Part shown: positions 26,627 to 35,473 of the stretch, piece after piece
How the letters are laid out: each line of letters begins with the position of its first letter
Position numbering within the stretch: the first letter of the stretch is position 1
Source: an uncultured Saprospiraceae bacterium
GTDB lineage: Bacteria; Bacteroidota; Bacteroidia; Chitinophagales; Saprospiraceae
Length of the DNA stretch: 64,000 nucleotides
Reading direction: 5' to 3'
Assembly: GCA_937941765.1 (NCBI GenBank)
Contig: CALDGQ010000023.1
Span: forward strand, 1-64,000
Position numbers and translations under genes: made by a program
Notes under the pieces: model-generated
What the model was told of the DNA's origin: nothing
What the model saw: only the letters and a program-made list of their open reading frames with translations
Databases searched by the model: none

Positions 26627-27157
26627 ATGAATGAAAAACAGTTAGAAGCTTTGCGCTTCCCTATTGGTCCATTTATTTGGCCAGAAAATATTCAAAAAGA
26701 GGCGATTCAAGAATGGATACAAACGATACAAAGCTTTCCTCAACAGTTAGCTGAATTAACAAACGGATTGACGATTGACCAACTCAACATTCCATATCGA
26801 CCAAATGGTTGGAAACTAAAACAAGTCGTACACCATTGCGCGGATAGTCATATGAGCAGTATCAAACGATTCAAGTTGGCATTGACAGAAGACGCTCCTA
26901 CTATTCGACCTTATCCTGAACATCTTTTTGCGGATTTGATTGACTCAACAGATAATGATCTTACCGATTCGATGGCGATTATAAAAGCACTTCACAACAA
27001 GTGGAGCCAGTTACTTATGAATATGAATGAGGAAGATTTTGATCGAACATTTGTTCATCCCGAATATAAGAAAGTTTATAAATTGAGTGAAGCGACGGCT
27101 TTGTATGCTTGGCATTGCGAACATCATTTAGCACACGTTAAACTTTGTTTGCAATAA
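26627..27157 (+). CDS. DinB/YfiT-family metal-dependent protein
   Basis: It encodes 176 residues, a predicted four-helix bundle. The start pattern LRFPIGPFIWPENI and the core YRPNGWKLKQVVHHCADSH match the YfiT branch of the DinB superfamily. Three His typical of the metal site are seen in HHCADSH (residues 69-75) and WHCEHHLAHVKL (C-terminus). YfiT relatives are annotated as bacillithiol transferases or putative metal-dependent hydrolases; thiol transfer to electrophiles is the likely activity. It is a single gene with no clear functional link to its neighbours. Confidence 0.85.
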   Translation: MNEKQLEALRFPIGPFIWPENIQKEAIQEWIQTIQSFPQQLAELTNGLTIDQLNIPYRPNGWKLKQVVHHCADSHMSSIKRFKLALTEDAPTIRPYPEHLFADLIDSTDNDLTDSMAIIKALHNKWSQLLMNMNEEDFDRTFVHPEYKKVYKLSEATALYAWHCEHHLAHVKLCLQ

Positions 27158-27245
27158 TTCATTTATGAAATCATTGCTCTATATTCTTTCTTTTTGTACA
27201 GCAACTGAAAGACCATTTTTAAAACGATATTTGAAACAATAATCT

Positions 27246-29192
27246 ATGCAATATAACAATCCAATTGAAATATTTAATAGTACTCAAATCTTAAGATTGA
27301 ATAGCGGTTCACTCGAATCATTGAAAAGTGAATTGATGGCTCATTTTCAATCATCTGAATCTGCTACATTTGAAAAAGATGGAATTATTTATAGCAAAAA
27401 AGAGGTAAGTGAAATTTTCAATACCCTTCAAAACAATCTAGATCTTCATCTCAAAATCCATCATCATAAATCACTCTTAGCATTTTTACAAAAAGGCGAT
27501 CTTCAATTCTTCTCCAACAAAAGTGATATTGCTCAAATAACAAATGATCTTGCTTATAAAGAAGCTATTGACAAATACATTTCTAACAAGTTAAACACAC
27601 AAACTTATGATTTGATTGATCAATTTGACAAAAACAGTTTAGTGCATTTAGAAAACATTCAGGGATATACTAATCAAATGAATGCAGCTCATCAAAAAGA
27701 AGCATATGCAACCACTTATGTGAAGCTGGAAAAATTTATAAAGCAATTACCAAAAGATCATCCGCAACCTTTTGCTGGTCCTACTGGATTACAACTTCAT
27801 TCTGAAATTCATAACAAAATAAATGCGCAATTATACAATTGCTTCAAATATTTGCCCGATAATTTTAAAGACCTGTCCTATCTTTATGGTGTTTGGTGCC
27901 ATAACGATGTTGTCAATACGGCATTTAAAAGAGAACAGAAATTTCAAAATTATGAACGCAAGGATTTATTAACCCTTTTTAGAGCTATGCAGATTGGTTC
28001 AAAAGTCACTAAATCTGAATCCTTCAAAGAAAACACTGCTACTGTCAAACAATATTTGATGTCGAAATCAAGTACCAAAGTTGATACTTCGACTGCTACT
28101 GCACCATCCTCTGGAGGTGGTATGACTGCCTTAAAAGTTATCTCTTTTTTCTTAATGATTTGCTGGGTGGGTGTCAAATGTGCCCGTATTGTTAAAAATA
28201 CTAGTCAAATTGCTAGCAACAAGTCTAGTAATCGTACCAATTCGCCAAGTATTGAAGATATATTGAAACAACAAAAAAGAAATTCTGAAAACGCAGCCAA
28301 TTTAGATAAGAAACTTACTTTACAAAGATACACTGGAGACCAAATCGATTTGTGGAATAATAAATATATCAAATCAAAAGAGCATGAAGTGTATGAAGCT
28401 TTGAACATTGAGGTGGGCACCTTCCCTACTGCTTATGCTGATTTTGAACAATTAATTCCACAAGACAAAATCAGGAAATACGTCAAACAAAAAGAACAAC
28501 AATTTGTTTTCATTTTTACAAACCCTGATTTTCCTAACATAAAAATGAGGCATCGGGTCAAGGCAAAGTTCGGTAATTTGCAAATGAATGCTGTAAAATA
28601 TGATGGTTTAAAAAACAAATCTAAAAAGGACAAAGTAAAACTAACCACCAAAAGATTTTCTACGAAAAATGGAAAATTGAAAGGAACCATTTCTAGATAT
28701 GATCATTTAAAAAGTGAACCGATTTCCAAAGAAAAATTTTCGATCGAGTATGTAAAATCTGAATATGAAAGATTGAAAGCTGAACAAAAATTGGACTTAG
28801 GTGGTCCTTATGACAAATATCAGCCTTACCGTATTAGAGGTATAGAAGATAATAATTTGAAAAATGTAATCCTCAATAATTTATCTATCGTTCACAACAA
28901 ACAATTAAAATTAGGAAATTACTACACCTTAAAAGATGCCGCTACCTATATTCCATCGAGTGGCAAAACACCGATTCAATTTTCAGTAAATTCAGTAGAA
29001 GAAAAAAAGGGTTCATTGTCATTTAGCCATATATCTTCTGAGGATGAAATCGGAATATGCACTTTAAATGGAAAGGAATTTCAAATAAGATATTTCGTCA
29101 GTAAAGAAACTAAAAAAGTAATAGGGATGCATATGGTCGTACAAAATGATGTAAGTAAACAAATGGAAGTGATTGAAGTATTTTATCAATAA
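27246..29192 (+). CDS. Unrecognised single-pass membrane protein, 648 residues
   Basis: I do not recognise this protein. Residues 1-280 are charged, helical and His-rich in places (LHLKIHHHKSLL). A SSGGG linker precedes a single hydrophobic segment (about 297-313, LKVISFFLMICWVGVKCARI). After it comes a Ser/Asn-rich stretch and a basic C-terminal region (about 335-648) with many short strands (YVKQKEQQFVFIFTN, FPNIKMRHRVKAKFG). No catalytic motif is evident. The next gene starts 14 bases later and encodes a small multi-pass membrane protein, followed by its paralogue, so a membrane-associated complex is possible. Signs of transfer (base bias) are not obvious. Confidence 0.65.
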   Translation: MQYNNPIEIFNSTQILRLNSGSLESLKSELMAHFQSSESATFEKDGIIYSKKEVSEIFNTLQNNLDLHLKIHHHKSLLAFLQKGDLQFFSNKSDIAQITNDLAYKEAIDKYISNKLNTQTYDLIDQFDKNSLVHLENIQGYTNQMNAAHQKEAYATTYVKLEKFIKQLPKDHPQPFAGPTGLQLHSEIHNKINAQLYNCFKYLPDNFKDLSYLYGVWCHNDVVNTAFKREQKFQNYERKDLLTLFRAMQIGSKVTKSESFKENTATVKQYLMSKSSTKVDTSTATAPSSGGGMTALKVISFFLMICWVGVKCARIVKNTSQIASNKSSNRTNSPSIEDILKQQKRNSENAANLDKKLTLQRYTGDQIDLWNNKYIKSKEHEVYEALNIEVGTFPTAYADFEQLIPQDKIRKYVKQKEQQFVFIFTNPDFPNIKMRHRVKAKFGNLQMNAVKYDGLKNKSKKDKVKLTTKRFSTKNGKLKGTISRYDHLKSEPISKEKFSIEYVKSEYERLKAEQKLDLGGPYDKYQPYRIRGIEDNNLKNVILNNLSIVHNKQLKLGNYYTLKDAATYIPSSGKTPIQFSVNSVEEKKGSLSFSHISSEDEIGICTLNGKEFQIRYFVSKETKKVIGMHMVVQNDVSKQMEVIEVFYQ

Positions 29193-29206
29193 CAAATTAT
29201 TTACAT

Positions 29207-29686
29207 TTGGCTAATAAAATTAATACCGCTTCTTTTTTCAAATTCACTTTTTTGGTATGGGTGAAATCTGTGTTCTTCATTCTGATAGGAATTGGAATTG
29301 CCTTTATTTTCAATGGTGATTATCCATCCTCTTCTTTTGACATAGGCCATCTTGGAAGTGCATTGTTAATCTCATTATTAGCATATATGTACACCGCTCC
29401 ATTTGCCATTATAATGTTGATCGTTGTGTATCTGCTTAATCGAACTAAATTAGAAATCACGCTTCAAAAATTGATCATTTTTGGAGTGTACACTTTGCCA
29501 TTCCTTTTCTTATTTTTCATAGAACCCAATAGCAGCTCTTTTCAAGATACCGAAGTACTTATGCTAATCGGACTAATTCTTTTAATTCCTGCAATCATGA
29601 TTTACTTAACTGAATTACTTCCAACAAACCGACAATTGGCAACTAAAGATGGTAGAGATGATGTAATTGATGATTTGAGGTTTTGA
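29207..29686 (+). CDS. Small multi-pass membrane protein with TTG start
   Basis: This protein of about 159 residues has four hydrophobic segments (FLVWVKSVFFILIGIGIAFIF, SALLISLLAYMYTAPFAIIML, LIIFGVYTLPFLFLFFI and LMLIGLILLIPAIMIYL). The only reasonable start is the TTG at 29207; no in-frame ATG precedes the first membrane segment. It follows the 648-residue gene by 14 bases. The layout and the local pattern xxxFxVWxKS near the N-terminus match the next plus-strand gene (29825-30283), so the two are paralogues. Function unknown. Confidence 0.6.
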   Translation: MANKINTASFFKFTFLVWVKSVFFILIGIGIAFIFNGDYPSSSFDIGHLGSALLISLLAYMYTAPFAIIMLIVVYLLNRTKLEITLQKLIIFGVYTLPFLFLFFIEPNSSSFQDTEVLMLIGLILLIPAIMIYLTELLPTNRQLATKDGRDDVIDDLRF

Positions 29687-29697
29687 GGAATGTGCAG

Positions 29698-29758
29698 ACG
29701 CCAAGAGTTGGACCTGTGTGCCGACGGCATAAAACTTTGGCTCGCGGTGGGAGTACGT
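29698..29758 (+). repeat. Dispersed repeat with CCGACGGCATA core
   Basis: 29698-29733 (ACGCCAAGAGTTGGACC and onward) is the near-exact inverse of 37829-37865. It is followed by TTTGGCTCGCGG and GGAGTACGT (29750-29758), modules also found at 3405-3425. Non-coding spacer between two paralogous membrane-protein genes. Confidence 0.75.
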
Positions 29759-29824
29759 CAGACTCCGCATTCCTTGTGAGTTTAGTAACAAGATCTAGAT
29801 TATTTTATGTTCATATTTCCATAA

Positions 29825-30283
29825 ATGAAAGTAAATAGTACTATGACTGCGTACAGTAATTTCGCCATCTATGTTTGGTTCAAATCAATGATGGCTGTGA
29901 CAATAATCATGATATTATATGCAGTATATTCTGGGCAGATTGATTTTGAAAAAAGTGTTTTTGAAGGATTCGGAATATCTGTATTTTTCATTGTTATGTG
30001 CTTTTTTATTTCGATTCCATTTCTGTTTTTCATGATATTCATTGTTAGTTGTATTGGACATAAAAGACGGACTGTCCCCCAACAAAAACTACTTATTTGT
30101 TTTTCCTACATTGGAATGCTTATGATGACAATATGCATAATTAAATTTTTCTCGTCTCCATCAATAGAACAGAAGCCTGAATTAATGGATCAAATTATTT
30201 CGTGGGTATCAGTAGGTTCAGTACTTATAATTGTTCCTTGTACTTTTGTATATCTGACACAACTAAATGGGGCAAAAGGTTGA
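29825..30283 (+). CDS. Small multi-pass membrane protein, paralogue of the gene at 29207
   Basis: It encodes 152 residues with four hydrophobic segments (MMAVTIIMILYAVY, ISVFFIVMCFFISIPFLFFMIFIV, KLLICFSYIGMLMMTICII and WVSVGSVLIIVPCTFVYL). NFAIYVWFKS at the N-terminus and a short PQQKLLI linker mirror KFTFLVWVKS and LQKLIIF of the gene at 29207. No enzymatic motif. It is separated from its paralogue by a repeat element; whether it shares a transcript with the upstream genes is unclear. Function unknown. Confidence 0.6.
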   Translation: MKVNSTMTAYSNFAIYVWFKSMMAVTIIMILYAVYSGQIDFEKSVFEGFGISVFFIVMCFFISIPFLFFMIFIVSCIGHKRRTVPQQKLLICFSYIGMLMMTICIIKFFSSPSIEQKPELMDQIISWVSVGSVLIIVPCTFVYLTQLNGAKG

Positions 30284-30390
30284 AATCTTTTGCTCTCGTA
30301 AAGACAAGTATGAACAACTCCGAGATGCCGGTTTCCTCCGCTCATCTTCCGCTTGATAATATGGTTGCCACCAAGATTTATAAATCAATA

Positions 30391-30437
30391 AAAAAAAGAC
30401 CTTACACGCAAGCAATACATACTCACACAACAAGGTC
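30391..30437 (-). terminator. Probable terminator of cphA
   Basis: GACCTT (30398-30403) pairs with AAGGTC (30432-30437) around a long loop, and on the minus strand this is followed by seven T. The stem is short, but the position directly after the cphA stop supports it. Confidence 0.55.
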
Positions 30438-30472
30438 CCATTTTATTTTTTCATTTTAAATTTTACATTTCT

Positions 30473-33148
30473 TTAAGTAATCCGATGCTTCCCAACTTTC
30501 ATATTAGGAATATCAGATTTACTAAATTCATAAAGCTCATTTGCTTCTTTTTCCTTAAACTCCATGACCAACTTCAAAGCATCCGGCACCACATCACTAC
30601 ACATTGTTATCAATGAACCAGGAACTGCATTTTCAATCGCGTAGGTAATAGATTCTTTTTCATTTTTGAAAATTCTTACCTTTTTATTCGGATCTGCTAA
30701 ATGAATTCCTTTCATCAACATCGCAATCAATTCTTCTTCTGTTTTTCCTCTCAAATGTTTGTCTTGGCGAATATAAACTTCATCAAACATTTCTCCTGCT
30801 AATTTACCCATTGCCACATTGTCCTCTTCTCTTCTGTCACCGATACCTGCAATAATTCCAATTTTTGGAGCTCCATCTAAGTTCTCAATAAATCTAAACA
30901 AAGCTTCCATACCCGCTGCATTGTGCGCATAATCTAACAATACTTTGAAGTTTTTAAATTCGAATAGATTTAGACGGCCAGGTGTTTGTGATGGAGATGG
31001 AATGAAGCTTGTCAATGCACTTGCAATATCACGTAAATCGAATCCTCTGACATATCCAGTCAATACGGCTGGCAATACATTTTGAATCATAAACCTAGCT
31101 TTTCCACCAAAAGTCAATGGCACATTTACTGCCTTAATCACACGCATTTTCCAACTTCCTTTACAGACTGTGATATATCCATTTTCGTACAGCGCATATA
31201 AACCATTTCTTGAAGCATGCTTCTTAATTCGCTCATTTTGTTCATCCATTGAAAATAATGCGATATTGCACTTCAAGTCTTTTCTCATATTGTATGTCAA
31301 TTCATCATCTGCATTTAAAATCGCATAACCATCTGGCAAGACCGTTTCGGGAACTACGCCTTTCAGTCTAGCCATTTGCTCAACAGTATTGATGCCACGT
31401 AACCCAAGATGATCAGGTGCTATATTGGTGACCACTGCGACATCACAATTGTGAAATCCTAAACCAGCTCTCAATAAACCTCCTCTCGCTGTTTCTAAAA
31501 CTGCAAAATCTATAGTTGGATCTTTGAGAACAAATTCGGCACTTTGCGGACCTGTGCAATCACCTTTGTCGAGCATATGATTTTGAATATAAATTCCATC
31601 AGAAGTTGTGTATCCAACTTTGTGACCCATCATTTTGACCATATGTGCAATCAATCTGGTTGTTGTCGTTTTACCATTTGTACCAGTAATTGCAACAATA
31701 GGTATACGTGAAGTACTTCCTGGTGGATACAACATATCCATTACGGGCGCTGCAACATTTCTTGGCAATCCTTCAGTTGGTGCTAAATGCATTCTAAATC
31801 CTGGACCTGCATTTACTTCAAGAACAGCACCTCCTGTATCTTTGATTGGTACAGAAATATCTAAAGTCATCACATCAATTCCACAAATATTCAAGCCAAT
31901 CACTCTGGAAATTCTTTCCGCCATGAATACATTTTCCGGATGTACAATGTGCGTGACATCTGTTGCAGTTCCGCCTGTACTTAAATTGGCGGTATCTTTA
32001 AGGTGCAATTTTTTTCCTTGTTCCAAAACAGATTCTAATGTTAAGTCTAGATCTTTTAAAATATTTTGGGTCATTTCATTAACTGAAATTTTTGTCAAAA
32101 CATTCTCATGACCATAGCCACGTCTTGGATCATCATTAACTCTATCAATTAATTGTTGGATGGTCGAAATTCCATCACCAACCACGTGCGCAGGTGTCCG
32201 CAATGCTGCTGCGACCAGCTTGTGGTTGATTACTAATAAGCGATAATCATCACCTACTATATATTTTTCAACGATCACACTACGAGATATTTTTTTGGCT
32301 GCTTCAAAACCAGCCAAAGCATCTTCCCAATTCTGTATATTGATTGTTATTCCTCTACCATGATTACCGTTGATCGGTTTAATAACCAAAGGATATTTGA
32401 TGTAATCTACTGCGTCTTTGAGTCCTCTTTCTGATCGTACGATCTCGCCTTTTGGGACTTCAATATTCGCTTGCTCTAACAGATGTTTGGTATCTTCTTT
32501 ATCACAAGCTATTTCTACGCCAATGCTATTGGTATCACTTGAAACAGTTGCTTGGATTCTTTTTTGATTTACACCGTAACCTAGTTGACACAAAGAGTAT
32601 TTATTTAATCGAATCCACGGTATTCCTCGACTCACTGCTTCTTCAATGATAGATCCAGTACTTGGACCGAGTCTTTCATTTTCTCTGATTTCTCTCAACT
32701 CTTGAATATCTTCTTTCAAATCATAATCTGTTCCTTCCTTTAATGCGCGTGCAATTCTCACAGATGCTTTTGCTGCATATCGACCTGCTTTTTCTTCAAT
32801 GTAACTAAACACAACACTATATACCCCTTCCTCTCCATATCCTCTTGTTCGACCAAATCCAGTTTCCATTCCAGCCATTGACTGTAATTCTAGTGCAATA
32901 TGTTCGATAACATGTCCCATCCAAGTTCCTTCTTCAACTCTTTGAAAGAATCCTCCTGCCGTACCAATCGAACAACGATGTGCATACATGCCCGGGAACA
33001 GGTTTTTTAAACGATCATAAAATCCGGGAATTTTGTTGGTGGGTAATTGCTCATATTCTTGTAAATCCAAGGTCATGACAATTAATTTGTGTCTCCTGAT
33101 GGACCAATAATTAGGTCCACGCATAGCACGAATTTCTCTTATTTCCAT
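30473..33148 (-). CDS. cphA: Cyanophycin synthetase
   Basis: This 891-residue enzyme polymerises aspartate and arginine into cyanophycin (a poly-Asp backbone with Arg side chains) using ATP. The N-terminal domain (about 1-165) contains the family motif GMYAHRCSIGTAGGFF and GTWMGHVIEHIALELQ. An ATP-grasp domain (about 210-470) has YPLVIKPINGNHGRGITINI and DVMTLDISVP; it adds Asp. A Mur-ligase-like domain (from about 475) starts with the P-loop GTNGKTTTTRLIAHM and continues NIAPDHLGLRGI and LLDYAHNAAGMEALF; it adds Arg. Length and domain order are those of CphA1. The gene is divergent from cphB, 126 bases away. Confidence 0.95.
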   Translation of the reverse strand: MEIREIRAMRGPNYWSIRRHKLIVMTLDLQEYEQLPTNKIPGFYDRLKNLFPGMYAHRCSIGTAGGFFQRVEEGTWMGHVIEHIALELQSMAGMETGFGRTRGYGEEGVYSVVFSYIEEKAGRYAAKASVRIARALKEGTDYDLKEDIQELREIRENERLGPSTGSIIEEAVSRGIPWIRLNKYSLCQLGYGVNQKRIQATVSSDTNSIGVEIACDKEDTKHLLEQANIEVPKGEIVRSERGLKDAVDYIKYPLVIKPINGNHGRGITINIQNWEDALAGFEAAKKISRSVIVEKYIVGDDYRLLVINHKLVAAALRTPAHVVGDGISTIQQLIDRVNDDPRRGYGHENVLTKISVNEMTQNILKDLDLTLESVLEQGKKLHLKDTANLSTGGTATDVTHIVHPENVFMAERISRVIGLNICGIDVMTLDISVPIKDTGGAVLEVNAGPGFRMHLAPTEGLPRNVAAPVMDMLYPPGSTSRIPIVAITGTNGKTTTTRLIAHMVKMMGHKVGYTTSDGIYIQNHMLDKGDCTGPQSAEFVLKDPTIDFAVLETARGGLLRAGLGFHNCDVAVVTNIAPDHLGLRGINTVEQMARLKGVVPETVLPDGYAILNADDELTYNMRKDLKCNIALFSMDEQNERIKKHASRNGLYALYENGYITVCKGSWKMRVIKAVNVPLTFGGKARFMIQNVLPAVLTGYVRGFDLRDIASALTSFIPSPSQTPGRLNLFEFKNFKVLLDYAHNAAGMEALFRFIENLDGAPKIGIIAGIGDRREEDNVAMGKLAGEMFDEVYIRQDKHLRGKTEEELIAMLMKGIHLADPNKKVRIFKNEKESITYAIENAVPGSLITMCSDVVPDALKLVMEFKEKEANELYEFSKSDIPNMKVGKHRIT

Positions 33149-33274
33149 TTTCTCAGTTTAGTTTTTGAAGTTTAGTTAAGCGTTCTCAATTAAATATAGC
33201 AAAAACATGGAAAATTCAATTAATAGATTCGTAATTTTACACTTTATATATACTTAAATTAATTTTAAAAAAGA

Positions 33275-34141
33275 ATGGCATTTAAAGGAATATTGATACC
33301 AATCGGGGGGAATGAAGACAAAGGAAATAGAGAAAAGGAAGCAGATGGATATTCCTTAGACTTTGTGAAAGACGGGATTTTGAGTCGTGTTATGCGTGAG
33401 AGTGGCGGTCCAAATGCACATATCATTGTAATCCCTACTGCTTCCAGAATACCAGATGAAGTGGGAGAAAATTACTTGACTGCTTTCAAAAGTTTAGGAG
33501 CAACAAATGTGCAAGTATTAGATATAAGAGAACGTGCTCAATCTGAAGAACCACACAACATAAAAGCGATACAACAGTCCGATTGTATTATGTTTTCAGG
33601 TGGTGATCAATCAAGAATCGTAGACATTATTGGAGATACTTCTATGCACCGATTGCTAAAACATCGATTTCAAAATGAGCAGGTTGTGATTGCAGGAACA
33701 AGTGCTGGAGCTATGGCGATGTCAAGTGAAATGATTTCTGGCGGAAGTAGCTCAGAAGCGTTGGTTAAAGACTCTGTAAAAATGAGAGAAGGCATGGAAT
33801 TCATTCCAGGACTTATCATTGATTCTCATTTTATTCAACGCGGGAGATTTGGTCGATTGGCAGAAGCAGTAGCGAGACATCCTCATTTACTAGGTGTTGG
33901 ACTTGCAGAAGATACCGCTATTATTATCGAAAATTGTAATCGTTTTAAAGTTATCGGCTCAGGAATGGTCATTGTTTTTGATCCTTCTACTTTGACCCAT
34001 AATAATATTGAAATCCTTCCCCGTAACACACCAGTGACAATGTCTGATTTGACCGTTCATGTCCTTGCTAATAGTGATTCTTTTGTGATCGATACCAAGA
34101 AAATTGAAGTGTTGCCGATTGATGCGGCTTTTGAGCATTAA
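33275..34141 (+). CDS. cphB: Cyanophycinase
   Basis: This 288-residue serine peptidase of family S51 cuts cyanophycin into beta-Asp-Arg dipeptides. The nucleophile motif is GTSAGAMAM with Ser143, within a nucleophile elbow preceded by MFSGGDQSRIVDII. LIIDSHFIQRGRFGRL carries His185, and LAEDTAIII completes the family pattern. There is no signal peptide, so it acts in the cytoplasm on intracellular granules. It is divergent from cphA and convergent with an isoaspartyl peptidase gene that would finish the breakdown. Confidence 0.93.
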   Translation: MAFKGILIPIGGNEDKGNREKEADGYSLDFVKDGILSRVMRESGGPNAHIIVIPTASRIPDEVGENYLTAFKSLGATNVQVLDIRERAQSEEPHNIKAIQQSDCIMFSGGDQSRIVDIIGDTSMHRLLKHRFQNEQVVIAGTSAGAMAMSSEMISGGSSSEALVKDSVKMREGMEFIPGLIIDSHFIQRGRFGRLAEAVARHPHLLGVGLAEDTAIIIENCNRFKVIGSGMVIVFDPSTLTHNNIEILPRNTPVTMSDLTVHVLANSDSFVIDTKKIEVLPIDAAFEH

Positions 34142-34148
34142 AAGGATC

Positions 34149-34277
34149 TGAACCGCAACATATCGAACAAGGAATATCGAATATCGAATGTCGAAGTTGA
34201 GTACGTGTGCATACGTACTAAGCGTACGTGCTCCACTTCGAAATTCGACAACCTGCCGTTTGATATACTGCGGTTCA
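34149..34277. repeat. Large imperfect palindromic element
   Basis: The outer arms TGAACCGCA (34149-34157) and TGCGGTTCA (34269-34277) are perfect inverted copies. Inside, TCGAAGTTGAGTACGT pairs imperfectly with ACGTGCTCCACTTCGA. The left half, rich in ATATCGAA, recurs at 62874-62920. It sits between the convergent cphB and isoaspartyl-peptidase genes. Confidence 0.8.
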
Positions 34278-34304
34278 AAAAACAATTTCAGTTCAAACAA
34301 AATA

Positions 34305-35228
34305 TTACTTATAAATTCTAACAACTCGTTCCCTAGCATTCCGACAAGCACGATACATCCCTTCGCAGTTAAAAGTCATCACAATATTTCCAGCTGCATC
34401 CATTCCTACAATTCCTCCATCTCCGCCAATAGCTGTCAATCTGTGCACGATTGCTTCTTCAGCTGCAGCTTCTAAAGACAACCCTTTATACTCCATCAAA
34501 CAACTGATATCGTATGCACTAACTGCTCGCATTAAATATTCCCCACTTCCAGTACAAGAGATGGCACAGGTTTTATTGTTTGCATAATTTCCTACTCCTA
34601 TAATTGGACTATCACCAACTCGTCCAAATTTCTTATTAGTCATACCACCAGTTGAAGTACCAGCAGCTAAATTTCCATGTTGGTCCAAAGCAACAGCACC
34701 AACCGTTCCTAAATAAGGTCGATCTTTGCTATGATCTAATTGAAACGATGCAGTCCCTTTTACATTTTGCCATTGCTGATACCGATATTCATCATGAAAA
34801 TATTCATCCGACTCAAATTTGATCTTAAATTGTTCAGCAAATTGAATTGCTCCATTTCCAATCATTAATATGTGATCAGAATGTTGCAATATCTTATTCG
34901 CTAGTACAATTGGGTTTTTCAAATTACGAACCGCTGCAATTGCTCCTGCATTCAAAGTCGCTCCATCCATAATTGAAGCATCCATCTCATGTTGACCAGC
35001 TGAATTAAAGACGGCTCCTTTTCCAGCGTTAAAAAGTGGACAATTTTCTAACTCGATAATAGCAGCTTCAACTGCTAACAAAGAGGTTCCGCCTGTTTCT
35101 AAAACCGCATAACCAGCATCCACGGCATTCGTTAATGCATTAGTATAAGCAGTTTCTTTTTCAGGTGTCATTTCTGATTTTAATATAGTACCAGCACCTC
35201 CATGAATAGCGATTCCGAAATTATTCAT
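34305..35228 (-). CDS. Isoaspartyl peptidase / L-asparaginase (Ntn hydrolase)
   Basis: It encodes 307 residues of the plant-type asparaginase family. IAIHGGAGT opens the protein. The autocleavage and nucleophile motif is LGTVGAVALDQHGNLAAGTSTGG with Thr175, and RVGDSPIIGVGNYANN and SCTGSGEYLMR are substrate-loop motifs. The proenzyme cleaves itself before Thr175, giving alpha and beta chains. It hydrolyses beta-aspartyl dipeptides. Next to cphA and cphB its natural role is very likely to split beta-Asp-Arg into Asp and Arg, closing the cyanophycin cycle. No signal peptide. Confidence 0.92.
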   Translation of the reverse strand: MNNFGIAIHGGAGTILKSEMTPEKETAYTNALTNAVDAGYAVLETGGTSLLAVEAAIIELENCPLFNAGKGAVFNSAGQHEMDASIMDGATLNAGAIAAVRNLKNPIVLANKILQHSDHILMIGNGAIQFAEQFKIKFESDEYFHDEYRYQQWQNVKGTASFQLDHSKDRPYLGTVGAVALDQHGNLAAGTSTGGMTNKKFGRVGDSPIIGVGNYANNKTCAISCTGSGEYLMRAVSAYDISCLMEYKGLSLEAAAEEAIVHRLTAIGGDGGIVGMDAAGNIVMTFNCEGMYRACRNARERVVRIYK

Positions 35229-35247
35229 TATAGTATTTTTTCTAAAG

Positions 35248-35255
35248 CAAATTTA
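35248..35255 (-). promoter_or_regulatory. -7 element TAAATTTG before the isoaspartyl peptidase
   Basis: On the minus strand this reads TAAATTTG, matching TAnnTTTG, about 20 bases before the ATG. A short leader would result. The -33 box is not evident. Confidence 0.4.
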
Positions 35256-35266
35256 TGCAAAATGTT

Positions 35267-35376
35267 TGTTTACTGAACCTTTAAGTTTTCGTAAACATAC
35301 ATCTATTATATTTATTCCAAAAAAAATTAAGTTTACCAAACGCTAAAAGTTTAGTTAACTGAGCGATTTGCTAAAC
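35267..35376. other. Two hairpins in a short intergenic gap
   Basis: TGTTTAC (35267-35273) pairs with GTAAACA (35291-35297). GTTTACCAAA (35331-35340) pairs imperfectly with TTTGCTAAAC (35367-35376), and the inner CGCT with AGCG. They lie upstream of the isoaspartyl peptidase on its strand and could be operator-like sites sharing a GTTTA word. Confidence 0.4.
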
Positions 35377-35414
35377 GAAGTTTGTAATATATATGTACGA
35401 AAATACTAATCAAA

Positions 35415-35446
35415 AGAGGCTACCTAAAATGAATTAAGTAGCCTCT
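35415..35446 (-). terminator. Rho-independent terminator of the small Gly/Ala-rich gene
   Basis: AGAGGCTAC (35415-35423) pairs perfectly with GTAGCCTCT (35438-35446) around a 14-base loop; a short T-run follows on the minus strand. Confidence 0.75.
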
Positions 35447-35473
35447 ATAAAAAGGTGTGTTCAAATGTGGTAA

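Noticed and set aside
27165-27242. A 25-codon frame (MKSLLYILSF) between the DinB-like and the 648-residue gene
   Set aside because: It could be a tiny membrane peptide, but composition and lack of conserved residues give no support.
30202-30459. Plus-strand frame of 85 codons
   Set aside because: It overlaps the end of a membrane-protein gene, crosses repeat-like sequence and ends in the cphA terminator.
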